Below, one piece after another: positions 1-6,010 of a stretch of DNA of 7,507 nucleotides (its first letter is position 1; every line of letters starts with the position of its first letter). Both the position numbers and the translations under genes were made by a program. Below the pieces are notes generated by a model, which saw nothing but the letters and a program-made list of their open reading frames with translations, made no database searches and was not told the origin of the DNA. The stretch comes from Ruminiclostridium sp. (lineage in GTDB: Bacteria; Bacillota_A; Clostridia; Oscillospirales; Ruminococcaceae), in contig JAFZOA010000411.1 in the NCBI GenBank assembly GCA_017550775.1, positions 1 through 7,507 on the forward strand. The letters run 5' to 3'.

Positions 1-1209
1 CTCCGTTACCTGACCGGTAGCAAGACCGATCTGATTGCCGTAGCTCGAATAGCCGTTTGCCGCACCGACAACGATCTTTCTCTGAGGCAGCTTGCCGGCG
101 ATAGTATCCTCTACCGGTACCAGCGGATTGCCCGCACCGGTGACTCTCATAGCCTGATATACATAGGAACGCCCGGAAAGCGGATCGCGTATCGCGCCGC
201 CGAGACAGGTCGCCGCACCGCCGAACGGTTCTATCTCGGTGGGGTGGTTGTGGGTCTCGTTCTTGAACATGAGGAGCCAGTCCTCGTCCTTGCCGTCAAC
301 ATCGACCTTTATCTTTACCGAGCAGGCGTTTATCTCCTCGCTCTCGTCGAGGTTTTTCAGTATGCCGTCCTTTTTGAGCTTCTTCGCCGCGAGGGTCGCG
401 ATATCCATGAGGCATACCGGCTTTCCGCCGCGTCCGAGCGCCTCACGGTCAAGCTTGTACTCCGCGTAGGTGTCCGCAACGTAGGGAGCCTTTATGTCGG
501 CGTCGTCTATGATCGTACCGAAGGTGGTATGACGGCAGTGATCCGACCAGTATGTATCTATCATGCGTATCTCGGTGATAGTGGGATCGCGCTTTTCGGA
601 CGCGAAGTAGTCCTGACAGAACTTGATGTCGTCGTTGTCCATTGCGAGCCCGTACTGCTTCACAAAGTCCGCGAGCCCGTCCTTGTCGAGCTTCAGGAAC
701 CCGTCGAGAGTAGCTACCTCGGTGGGGATATCGTACTCGGTCTTAAGGGTCTTATACTCCTCATATCCGCACTCGCGCGACTCCACCGCGTTGATGAGGT
801 AGTGCTTAATGCGCGCGAATTCGTCGTCGGAGATATTACCGCCGAGCAGGTATATCTTCGCGTACTTCACGAGCGGGCGGTCGCCTTTACAGAGCATCTG
901 AATGCACTGTGCGGCACTGTCGGCGCGCTGGTCGAACTGTCCGGGAAGGAACTCCACCGCGAACATACGCTCGTTTGCACCCGGGACGGGGAGAGCGTCG
1001 AGAACGGTATCTACCGGAGGTTCCGAGAACACTACCGGGATCGAGCGTTCGAGGTCTTCCTCCGAGATATCCTCGACATCGTAGCGGTTGATGATACGCA
1101 CGCTTTCGATGCCCTCAATGCGCAGAGAGGTTTTGAGATCGGCAAGGAGCTGGTCTCCCTCAACGGCGTAACGGGGCTTTTTTTCGACATAGATACGATA
1201 AACTGCCAT
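1..1209 (-). CDS. purL: Phosphoribosylformylglycinamidine synthase, N-terminal third (partial)
   Basis: Fourth step of de novo purine synthesis: ATP- and glutamine-dependent conversion of FGAR to FGAM in the cytoplasm. The 403 visible residues read from an ATG at 1209 and run off the left edge without a stop. I recognise the single-chain PurL of clostridia and streptococci (about 1,200-1,250 residues). The N-terminus (MAVYRIYVEKKP) begins the PurS-like domain, and LPGQFDQRADSA lies near residue 90. Next come the hallmark TYWSDHCRHTTF at about 219-230, FKNETHNHPTEIEPFGGAAT at about 315-334, then GGAIRDPLSGRSYVYQAMR and GYSSYGNQIGLATGQ close to the edge. The AIR-synthase-like ATP-binding halves and the glutaminase domain with its Cys lie outside the window. 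An AAGGAAG ribosome site 7 bases upstream supports the start. The gene is divergent from the ABC operon and has its own promoter and a repeat-bearing leader of about 180 nt. The identification is very secure; completeness beyond the edge is unknown. Confidence 0.97.
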   Translation of the reverse strand, partial: MAVYRIYVEKKPRYAVEGDQLLADLKTSLRIEGIESVRIINRYDVEDISEEDLERSIPVVFSEPPVDTVLDALPVPGANERMFAVEFLPGQFDQRADSAAQCIQMLCKGDRPLVKYAKIYLLGGNISDDEFARIKHYLINAVESRECGYEEYKTLKTEYDIPTEVATLDGFLKLDKDGLADFVKQYGLAMDNDDIKFCQDYFASEKRDPTITEIRMIDTYWSDHCRHTTFGTIIDDADIKAPYVADTYAEYKLDREALGRGGKPVCLMDIATLAAKKLKKDGILKNLDESEEINACSVKIKVDVDGKDEDWLLMFKNETHNHPTEIEPFGGAATCLGGAIRDPLSGRSYVYQAMRVTGAGNPLVPVEDTIAGKLPQRKIVVGAANGYSSYGNQIGLATGQVTE

Positions 1210-1232
1210 AATGGTTACTTCCTTTGCAAATA

Positions 1233-1261
1233 ATTATACTCTATCGTTGTGTCACTACAAA
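1233..1261 (-). promoter_or_regulatory. Possible second, proximal purL promoter
   Basis: On the minus strand a TATAAT (1233-1238) is preceded, after 17 bases, by a poor -35 match, TTTGTA (1256-1261). A transcript from here would start about 15-20 bases before the purL ATG and keep the AAGGAAG ribosome site while skipping the palindromic element upstream. The weak -35 and AT-rich context make this uncertain. Confidence 0.25.
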
Positions 1262-1269
1262 TGACCGAC

Positions 1270-1369
1270 TTTTTCAGTTTACAGTTTACATTTATTGCGC
1301 AGATCGCGGAACTTTTCAGATCCGCGCGCTCAGCGCGTACCAGACCTGTACACTGTAAACTGAGAAAAA
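1270..1369 (-). repeat. Palindromic leader repeat element, purL copy
   Basis: A roughly 100-bp element inside the purL leader. Its ends are inverted repeats: CAGTTTACAGT at 1275-1285 pairs exactly with ACTGTAAACTG at 1352-1362. T-rich and A-rich flanks (1270-1274 and 1365-1369) extend the pairing beyond a 2-base bulge. Read on the minus strand, the middle (1310-1336) carries a GCGC-TGA-GCGC mini-hairpin followed by GCGGATCTGAAAAGTT. This is nearly the same as two modules in the leader of the EAL gene at 5909-6010. A further internal hairpin pairs 1305-1310 with 1321-1326 (CGCGGA/TCCGCG). It encodes no protein that I can support. It may be a dispersed REP/MITE-like repeat or a structured leader RNA; the sequence does not decide between them. 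Confidence 0.7.
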
Positions 1370-1397
1370 CAGCCGGATGATGTGACAGTTCTATTCT

Positions 1398-1426
1398 ATT
1401 ATAGCATTTTCCGGCTGCATAGTCAA
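1398..1426 (-). promoter_or_regulatory. Main purL promoter, sigma-A type
   Basis: On the minus strand, -35 TTGACT (1421-1426) and a perfect -10 TATAAT (1398-1403) are separated by exactly 17 bases. Transcription would start near 1391 and give a leader of about 180 nt that contains the palindromic element at 1270-1369. An 8-base inverted repeat, CAGCCGGA (1370-1377) and TCCGGCTG (1410-1417), brackets the -10 box. Its right half lies within the spacer, so it could be an operator, but no known binding-site consensus is recognised. Confidence 0.8.
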
Positions 1427-1538
1427 GATGCAGAACGTCAAATTCACCTCACAATTATATGTATTGACCGGGTAATGCTTTATTATATTAAAAAACACCT
1501 AAAAACCGGGACAAAGCGCCGATTATTTGTGACAAACT

Positions 1539-1553
1539 CCGAAAACGTTCTCT
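1539..1553 (+). promoter_or_regulatory. Weak cre-like / near-palindromic site upstream of ABC operon
   Basis: GAAAACGTTCTC at 1541-1552 is a near-palindrome around AACGTT, ending 6 bases before the -35 of the ABC operon promoter. From 1539 to 1553 it fits most defined positions of the CcpA cre consensus (WTGNAANCGNWNNCW) but lacks the leading WT. Placement suits a regulator of the operon; the match is too weak to assign one. Confidence 0.2.
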
Positions 1554-1558
1554 TTCAC

Positions 1559-1587
1559 TTTACAAGCGGTCTGAAATATGGTATCAT
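1559..1587 (+). promoter_or_regulatory. Promoter of the amino-acid ABC operon
   Basis: -35 TTTACA (1559-1564), 17-base spacer, -10 TATCAT (1582-1587). Each hexamer differs from the sigma-A consensus by one base. The expected start near 1594 gives a leader of about 45 nt, which contains the inverted repeat at 1606-1620 and a GAGG ribosome site at 1628-1631. Confidence 0.65.
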
Positions 1588-1605
1588 AGCAACTGTAAAA
1601 CAAGC

Positions 1606-1620
1606 GATCTTTAAAAGATC
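1606..1620 (+). promoter_or_regulatory. Perfect 7-bp inverted repeat in the ABC operon leader
   Basis: GATCTTT, a central A, then AAAGATC form a perfect 15-base palindrome. It lies about 12 bases past the predicted transcription start and 8 bases before the ribosome site. With a one-base centre it cannot make a full RNA hairpin, so a dimeric DNA-binding repressor operator is the more natural reading. No known operator is recognised, and chance occurrence in AT-rich DNA is possible. Confidence 0.35.
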
Positions 1621-1638
1621 CGAAAGTGAGGAACAAAT

Positions 1639-2499
1639 ATGAAAGGAAACATTTTAACACGTTTATTCGCAGGTTTCGCGGCTGCGGCTCTCATTACAGC
1701 CTGCGCGGGCTGCGGCAACAACGGCGGCACCACCGCTTCCACTACCACCACAGCTGCCAAGACCAATACAGCAGCGGCTTCCGACGACTCCCTCCAGAAG
1801 GTAATGGACGCGAAGAAGCTCGTACTCGGACTTGACGCAAGCTTCCCGCCCATGGGATTTACCAATGAGGCGAACGAGATCGTCGGCTTCGATATCGACG
1901 TTGCTCAGGAGGTCTGCAACAGACTCGGCATCGAGCTCGTAAAGCAGCCTATAAACTGGGACAACAAGGAAGAAGACCTTAACCTCGGCAAGATCGACTG
2001 CATCTGGAACGGTATGTCCGTGAACGCGGCAAGAGCGGAGGCTATGAACCTCTCCGAGCCGTACATGAACAACGAGATGATCTTCGTAGTACCCGGAAAC
2101 AGCGACGTCAAGAGCATGGACGACCTCAAGGGCAAGACCGTCGGCGTTCAGACCGGCTCGACCGCACAGGAGATACTTGAAGCGGCCGAGATATACAAGG
2201 ATATCACGGTAACTCCCCTCGAAGACAACGTTACCCTGCTCAACCAGATGGAGCTCGGCTTCTCCGACGCGGTGTTCCTTGACTCGGTAGTGGCTTACTA
2301 CTACATCACCGAGAACAACAAGGACTATTACGTTCTTCCCGACAACCTCGAATCCGAGGAATACGCTATCGGGTTCAGAAAGGGCGACCAGGCGCTCCGC
2401 GACAAGGTTCAGGAGACACTCAGCGCGATGAAGGCTGACGGCGCTCTCGGCAAGATCTCCGAAAAATGGTTCGGAAGCGACGTTACAACAGTCAAGTAA
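1639..2499 (+). CDS. Amino-acid ABC transporter substrate-binding lipoprotein
   Basis: Extracytoplasmic binding protein (SBP_bac_3 family, 286 residues) that captures a polar amino acid and delivers it to the permease encoded next. A lipoprotein signal covers residues 1-21 (Lys/Arg, then a hydrophobic run) with lipobox ITAC and the probable lipidated Cys22; Cys25 is an alternative. A Thr/Ala-rich linker (about 30-48) tethers the folded domain. That domain has LVLGLDASFPPMGF (61-74), the GFDIDVA motif (83-89), Arg132 before NLSEPYM (where family members bind the ligand carboxylate), the hinge segment LKGKTVGVQTGSTAQE (163-178), and Asp215 in AVFLD (the usual amino-group contact). The start is fixed by GAGG 7 bases upstream and the signal peptide. 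It is first in the operon, with a promoter at 1559-1587 and a hairpin after its stop. Exact specificity (glutamine, cystine, arginine or another) cannot be read from the sequence. Confidence 0.93.
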   Translation: MKGNILTRLFAGFAAAALITACAGCGNNGGTTASTTTTAAKTNTAAASDDSLQKVMDAKKLVLGLDASFPPMGFTNEANEIVGFDIDVAQEVCNRLGIELVKQPINWDNKEEDLNLGKIDCIWNGMSVNAARAEAMNLSEPYMNNEMIFVVPGNSDVKSMDDLKGKTVGVQTGSTAQEILEAAEIYKDITVTPLEDNVTLLNQMELGFSDAVFLDSVVAYYYITENNKDYYVLPDNLESEEYAIGFRKGDQALRDKVQETLSAMKADGALGKISEKWFGSDVTTVK

Positions 2500-2519
2500 A
2501 GCAATACAACCGACAGTAC

Positions 2520-2552
2520 GCGCCGTGATCTCATCGGTCACGGCGCTGTTTT
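2520..2552 (+). terminator. Intercistronic hairpin, leaky terminator or mRNA stabiliser
   Basis: GCGCCGTGA (2520-2528) and TCACGGCGC (2538-2546) form a perfect 9-bp GC-rich stem with a 9-base loop, followed by TGTTTTCC. It falls in the 70-base gap between the binding-protein gene and the permease. This position is common in ABC operons, where such hairpins allow more binding protein than membrane components. The short U-run suggests partial rather than full termination. Confidence 0.75.
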
Positions 2553-2569
2553 CCTAAAGGCGGTCAAAA

Positions 2570-3325
2570 ATGACAAACGAAGAGATACAGACGCTTTTCG
2601 GGCTGATGCTCGAATACATGGTACCGACGCTGAAAATTTTCGGCTTCACGCTGCTGTACTCCATTCCCCTCGGAATGGTGGTGGCGCTGCTCAAAATGTG
2701 CAGATTCAAGCCGGTATCGTGGCTCACCAACATCTACATTCTCATAATGCGCGGCACTCCCCTTCTGCTCCAGCTCATCGTGGCGCAGTATTCCGTCCCG
2801 TACATAATCAAGAGCGATATATGCCCGGGCTTCCTGCGCGACCTGCTCGGCGGCGTGGACATCAGAAGCGAGGCGTACACCTTCAACATGATGCTTATCG
2901 CGTTCGTGCTCAACTACGCGGCATACTTCGCGGAGATCTTCCGCGGCGGCATACAGTCCATTCCTAAGGGACAGTATGAGGCCGCCGGCGCGCTCGGCTT
3001 CAACCGGATACAGACCTTCTTCCGCATCATCCTCCCGCAGGTCATAAGACGTGTGCTCCCCGCGAGCTCCAACGAGATCATAACGCTGATTAAGGACACC
3101 TCCCTCGCGTCGGCGATACCCTACATGGAGATCATGTACATCGCCAAGAAGCAGGTGCCGACCTACGCGTCCCTGCTCCCCCTGTTCATGGCGGGTCTGT
3201 TCTACTTCGTGTTCGCAATGGTGCTCACATTTCTCCTGTCGCTGCTCGAAAAGAGCATGGATCCGATGTGGAGGCGCAGCGTGAAGTCCGTAAGAAAGGG
3301 GTTGTTCAGACATGGCAATGCTTGA
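2570..3325 (+). CDS. Amino-acid ABC transporter permease (HisM/GlnP family)
   Basis: Integral membrane subunit of the importer, 251 residues, which would act as a homodimer because only one permease gene is present. Typical family features are an N-terminal hydrophobic segment (about 18-42), RGTPLLLQL (61-69), helices around 105-122, and the EAA loop that docks on the ATPase: EAAGALGFNRIQTFFRIILP (137-156), with the family's invariant Gly at 143. After it come NEIITLIKDTSLA (168-180) and a last helix near 203-226 before a basic C-terminus. The start has an AAAGGCGG ribosome site at 2556-2563. The coding end overlaps the ATPase gene by 14 bases, so the two are translationally coupled. The protein is full length with no missing motif. 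The substrate is set by the binding protein and is unknown. Confidence 0.95.
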   Translation: MTNEEIQTLFGLMLEYMVPTLKIFGFTLLYSIPLGMVVALLKMCRFKPVSWLTNIYILIMRGTPLLLQLIVAQYSVPYIIKSDICPGFLRDLLGGVDIRSEAYTFNMMLIAFVLNYAAYFAEIFRGGIQSIPKGQYEAAGALGFNRIQTFFRIILPQVIRRVLPASSNEIITLIKDTSLASAIPYMEIMYIAKKQVPTYASLLPLFMAGLFYFVFAMVLTFLLSLLEKSMDPMWRRSVKSVRKGLFRHGNA

Positions 3326-4082
3326 AGTGAAGAACCTCTCCAAAAGCTTCGACAAGCTCAGAGTGCTGGAGGACATAAGCTTTGAGGTGGAAAAGGGCGA
3401 GGTCGTCGCGGTCATAGGTCCCTCCGGAAGCGGCAAATCCACCCTGCTTCGCTGCGTGAACCAGCTCGAAAAGGCGGGCGGCGGCACCATAAACGTCTGC
3501 GGCATGAACATGGTCCACCCGGGCGATAAGGGCAAGCCGGTGTTCGCCGACAGCAGGACCATGCGCGCAATACGGCTCAAAACCGGACTTGTGTTCCAGA
3601 ACTTCAACCTCTTCCCTCACATGACCGTGCTTCGCAACATCACCGAAGCGCCGGTGTGCGTGCTGAAACAGAGCAAGGAGGAAGCGCGGAAGAAAGCGTT
3701 CGAGCTGCTCGGGAAAATGGGGCTTGAAACCAAGGCCGACGCTTACCCGAGCGAGCTTTCCGGCGGACAGCAGCAGCGTGTGTCCATAGCCCGCGCACTC
3801 GCCCTGGAACCGGAGATACTGTTCTTCGACGAGCCCACCTCGGCGCTCGACCCCGAGCTTACCGGCGAGATACTGAAAGTAATCAAGGAGCTTGCCGCAG
3901 ACGGCTGGACAATGGTGATCGTAACCCACGAAATGGCGTTCGCGCATGACGTGGCGGACAAGGTCATCTTCATGGAGAACGGCTTCATTGTGGAGGAAGG
4001 CACCCCCGACCACCTGTTCGGAGAGAACGCCTCCGACAGAGTAAAGCAGTTCCTTGCACGGTTTTCAGCTCCCTTGCAATAA
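3312..4082 (+). CDS. Amino-acid ABC transporter ATP-binding protein (GlnQ/HisP family)
   Basis: Cytoplasmic ATPase subunit, 256 residues, that powers import through the permease. All nucleotide-binding motifs are present in order: Walker A GPSGSGKST (36-44), Q-loop VFQNFNLFPHMT (94-105), ABC signature LSGGQQQRV (149-157), Walker B ILFFDEP with catalytic Glu174 (169-175), D-loop SALD (177-180), and the switch His206 in VTHEM. A stretch at about 65-90 (MNMVHPGDKGKPVFADSRTM) between Walker A and the Q-loop matches the insert typical of polar amino-acid ATPases. The ATG lies inside the end of the permease gene (14-base overlap), with AAAGGGG at about 3295-3301 as ribosome site. It is last in the operon; a palindromic element and a terminator follow. 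The family is certain; the gene name depends on the unknown substrate. Confidence 0.96.
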   Translation: MAMLEVKNLSKSFDKLRVLEDISFEVEKGEVVAVIGPSGSGKSTLLRCVNQLEKAGGGTINVCGMNMVHPGDKGKPVFADSRTMRAIRLKTGLVFQNFNLFPHMTVLRNITEAPVCVLKQSKEEARKKAFELLGKMGLETKADAYPSELSGGQQQRVSIARALALEPEILFFDEPTSALDPELTGEILKVIKELAADGWTMVIVTHEMAFAHDVADKVIFMENGFIVEEGTPDHLFGENASDRVKQFLARFSAPLQ

Positions 4083-4093
4083 AAGTCAGGATA

Positions 4094-4273
4094 TATAGGC
4101 TATACCGCACAAAGATTGTGCTTGTATTGTGCAGTCGAATTTTTCGTCAGATTGGCTAAAAGACACGCAGGCTTGCTGGCGCAAGCCAAGTGGATTTTAG
4201 GCAATATGACGGAAAAGGCGCAAGCAAGACAAGTGCAAAGGCGCCAGCCGTGCTTTGTGCGGTATTGCCTATA
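4094..4273. repeat. 180-bp palindromic MITE-like element
   Basis: A non-coding element between two convergent genes. Its 21-bp ends (4094-4114 and 4253-4273) are inverted repeats with a single mismatch; each arm begins TATAGGC and contains ATACCGCACAAAG. A second nested pair, 4140-4161 and 4195-4216, matches at 19 of 22 positions (inner sequence TTTTAGSCAAT). The centre is a 7-bp stem with a 4-base loop (GGCTTGC, 4170-4176; GCAAGCC, 4181-4187). The strand could fold almost end to end into one long interrupted hairpin. There is no transposase and no clear target duplication; the outer ends start with TATA, so a TA-type target cannot be excluded. A non-autonomous insertion or a REP-like repeat is the best reading. 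Confidence 0.75.
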
Positions 4274-4279
4274 GTTATT

Positions 4280-4315
4280 GTCTCCCTCGCTTCATGCGAG
4301 AGAGGCAATTTTCTT
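4280..4315 (+). terminator. Rho-independent terminator of the ABC operon
   Basis: GTCTCCCTCGC (4280-4290), loop TTCAT, then GCGAGAGAGGC (4296-4306) form an 11-position stem with one C-A mismatch and one wobble, followed by AATTTTCTT. Orientation of the T-run favours the plus-strand ABC operon. On the minus strand the mismatch becomes a G-U pair and the stem is better, but no T-run follows, so it may also slow transcription from the symporter gene that ends at 4327. Confidence 0.6.
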
Positions 4316-4326
4316 GTTCACATTTT

Positions 4327-5724
4327 TCATATTTCCGTCAGGAACGGGGTAAGCAGTATAATCACCATGCACACGGGGCATACGACAAATATCATCACGC
4401 GGTAAAGCCCCTTGACGCGGAACTTTTCGCCGCCGCTCATTACCTCCTCCTCGACGAACTTCGTCTTTACGACGTAGCCTATCAGTATGCAGGTCAGCAG
4501 CGCGAGTATCGGCATCATCACCGAGTTTGTTATGAAGTCGAAGAAGTCAAGGAACTGCATACCGAATATCGTCACTTCCGACCAGTCGCTGTAGCCGAGC
4601 ACCGAAAGCATTCCGAGCAGTATCGTCCCGACAGTCACGACCACGCAGGACTTAAGACGGGACAGCCCGAACTTGTCCGACACCGCCGCGACCACCGTCT
4701 CCATGAGCGCGATAGATGATGTGAGCGCCGCGAGCGTTACGAGAACGAAGAACGCCGCTCCGATGATATGACCCATAGGCATGGTCTCGAACACCTGCGG
4801 GAGAGTTATGAACATGAGCCCGGGGCCTTTGCCGAGAGCAGCCTTGTCTCCGCCGGAGAACACGAATACCGACGGAACGATGATAAGACCCGCGAGGAAA
4901 GCTACTCCGGTGTCGAAGAACTCGACATGGCGAACCGACGCTTCAAGAGAGTCCTTCTTGCGCATATAGGAGCCGTAGGTGATGTTTATGCCCATTGCGA
5001 TCGATGTGGAGTAGAAAAGCTGGCTCGACGCGGCGGCAAGCGTCTTGAACACCATTTCCGCGTCCATGTCCTCAAAGCTCGGAAGAATGTAGTAAGCCAC
5101 GCCGTCAAGCGCTCCGGGAAGCGTGAGGGTATATATGCCGATACCGATGATGAGCACGAACAGCACCGGCATGAGTATCTTGCTCACCTTCTCGATGCCC
5201 TTCTGTACGCCGAGCATGATTATACCCATTGTGAGGAGCACAAACACAAGAAAGAAAATTGTAGTCTCGAAGGAGCCGCTTATGAAGCTCTCGAAGAACG
5301 TCAGCGTCGTACCAGCCCCGCTCTCCGTTGTCAGGGTGGTAGCGGTACCCTGCCCCGTCACATACATGGTCATGTACTTAATGACCCAGCCGCCGATATC
5401 GCAGTAATACGAAAGTATCAGCGCCGGTACCACTGCGGCTATCCAGCCCATGAACCCGAATTTCGGGTGTACGGCTTTGTACGCACCGAGAACGCTCTTG
5501 CCGGTGCGTCGGCCTATGGCGAACTCCGTTATCATAAGCGCAAATCCGAACGTCACCGCGAGAATGATATATACCAGCAGGAAAAAACCTCCGCCGTACT
5601 TTGCCGCGAGATACGGGAACCGCCAGATATTGCCGAGTCCCACCGCCGAACCGGCCGCGGCGAGTATAAATCCGAGCTTGCTGCCGAAACCCTTGTGCTC
5701 GGCAATTGTTTTCTTTTCTTCCAT
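4327..5724 (-). CDS. Sodium-dependent transporter, SNF/NSS family
   Basis: Inner-membrane symporter (465 residues) of the neurotransmitter:sodium symporter family, the LeuT/MhsT/Tyt1 group. Bacterial members import amino acids with sodium. The unwound first helix has the signature GSAVGLGNIWRFPYL (25-39). Helix 6 carries QLFYSTSIAMGINITYGSY (235-253), and helix 8 has ALTSSIALME (333-342), whose Thr-Ser pair matches the second sodium site of LeuT. Hydrophobic segments suggest 11 membrane helices, the form common in prokaryotes that lacks helix 12. The ATG at 5724 has AGAGG about 9 bases upstream and a promoter just beyond. The gene is convergent with the ABC operon and divergent from the EAL gene. 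It is complete, with no broken motif visible. The amino acid carried cannot be read from the sequence; hydrophobic or aromatic substrates are common in the family. Confidence 0.95.
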   Translation of the reverse strand: MEEKKTIAEHKGFGSKLGFILAAAGSAVGLGNIWRFPYLAAKYGGGFFLLVYIILAVTFGFALMITEFAIGRRTGKSVLGAYKAVHPKFGFMGWIAAVVPALILSYYCDIGGWVIKYMTMYVTGQGTATTLTTESGAGTTLTFFESFISGSFETTIFFLVFVLLTMGIIMLGVQKGIEKVSKILMPVLFVLIIGIGIYTLTLPGALDGVAYYILPSFEDMDAEMVFKTLAAASSQLFYSTSIAMGINITYGSYMRKKDSLEASVRHVEFFDTGVAFLAGLIIVPSVFVFSGGDKAALGKGPGLMFITLPQVFETMPMGHIIGAAFFVLVTLAALTSSIALMETVVAAVSDKFGLSRLKSCVVVTVGTILLGMLSVLGYSDWSEVTIFGMQFLDFFDFITNSVMMPILALLTCILIGYVVKTKFVEEEVMSGGEKFRVKGLYRVMIFVVCPVCMVIILLTPFLTEI

Positions 5725-5756
5725 TTTCCGACCTCTGTAAAAAAGTATGATATTTC

Positions 5757-5785
5757 ATTATACCGCACTTTGAGGCTGTTTGCAA
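5757..5785 (-). promoter_or_regulatory. Promoter of the sodium symporter gene
   Basis: On the minus strand, -35 TTGCAA (5780-5785) and perfect -10 TATAAT (5757-5762) are 17 bases apart. Expected start near 5750 gives a leader of about 25 nt holding the AGAGG ribosome site. Confidence 0.7.
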
Positions 5786-5859
5786 CATAGCCCGTGAGAT
5801 TTCACAAACAAAAAAACAGTACCGGCGAGCCGCTGCTCTTGTGCAACTGTACCAAAACG

Positions 5860-5888
5860 TTGACAACCGCCGGTTTATCTGATATAAT
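5860..5888 (+). promoter_or_regulatory. Fully consensus promoter of the EAL-domain gene
   Basis: TTGACA (5860-5865), 17-base spacer, TATAAT (5883-5888). Both boxes are perfect, and a TG (5880-5881) one base before the -10 adds the extended -10 element. A 7-bp inverted repeat, ACCGGCG (5821-5827) and CGCCGGT (5868-5874), reaches into the spacer. Transcription should start near 5895 and give a leader of about 200 nt filled by the repeats at 5909-6080. So strong a promoter for a signalling protein suggests downstream control or repression. Confidence 0.85.
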
Positions 5889-5908
5889 AATTGATGATCG
5901 ACAATTGT

Positions 5909-6010
5909 GGTGCGCTCAAGCGCGGATCTGAATAGTTTACAGTTTACAGGTTACAGTTTACAGTTAAGGTGCGCGCAAGTGCGCGGATCTGAATAGTTTA
6001 TAGTTTACAG
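5909..6010 (+). repeat. Two tandem copies of the GCGGATCTGAA leader module
   Basis: Direct repeats at 5909-5949 and 5968-6010 (offset 59). Each reads GGTGCGC, a short variable piece, then GCGCGGATCTGAATAGTTTA followed by AGTTTACAG. They differ by a 2-base indel and single substitutions. Each begins with a GCGC/GCGC mini-hairpin whose loop differs (TCAA against GCAAGT) while the stem is kept. A third copy lies in reverse orientation at 1310-1336 in the purL leader, with loop TGA. Confidence 0.8.

Noticed and set aside
244..1233. Long plus-strand open frame opposite purL
   Set aside because: It is antisense to an unmistakable PurL, its translation is rich in Val/Arg/His with no family features, and it has no convincing ribosome site. 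High GC at third codon positions keeps such frames open.
1210..1391. Purine riboswitch in the purL leader
   Set aside because: No recognisable three-way-junction core with its conserved loops; the structure present is the repeat element.
1464..1492. Plus-strand TTGACC followed by TATATT as an ABC promoter
   Set aside because: The spacing is only 14 bases; at 17 bases the -10 would be ATTAAA. The TTTACA-17-TATCAT promoter at 1559-1587 is better and closer.
1382..1642. Possible small gene upstream of the ABC operon
   Set aside because: It covers the purL and ABC promoters, lacks a ribosome site and resembles translated AT-rich regulatory DNA.
1663..2541. Long minus-strand open frame opposite the binding-protein gene
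   Set aside because: Antisense shadow of a secure gene; composition is abnormal and no domain is visible.
2564..4013. Minus-strand open frames opposite the permease and ATPase genes
   Set aside because: Both overlap fully motif-bearing genes on the plus strand; His/Glu/Arg-rich nonsense translations.
4190..4719. Small open frames across the palindromic element and symporter 3' end
   Set aside because: They arise from the repeat and from antisense coding sequence; no ribosome site or family features.
4768..5790. Plus-strand open frame of 340 codons opposite the sodium symporter
   Set aside because: Antisense to a complete SNF-family gene; highly charged, repetitive composition with no recognisable domain.
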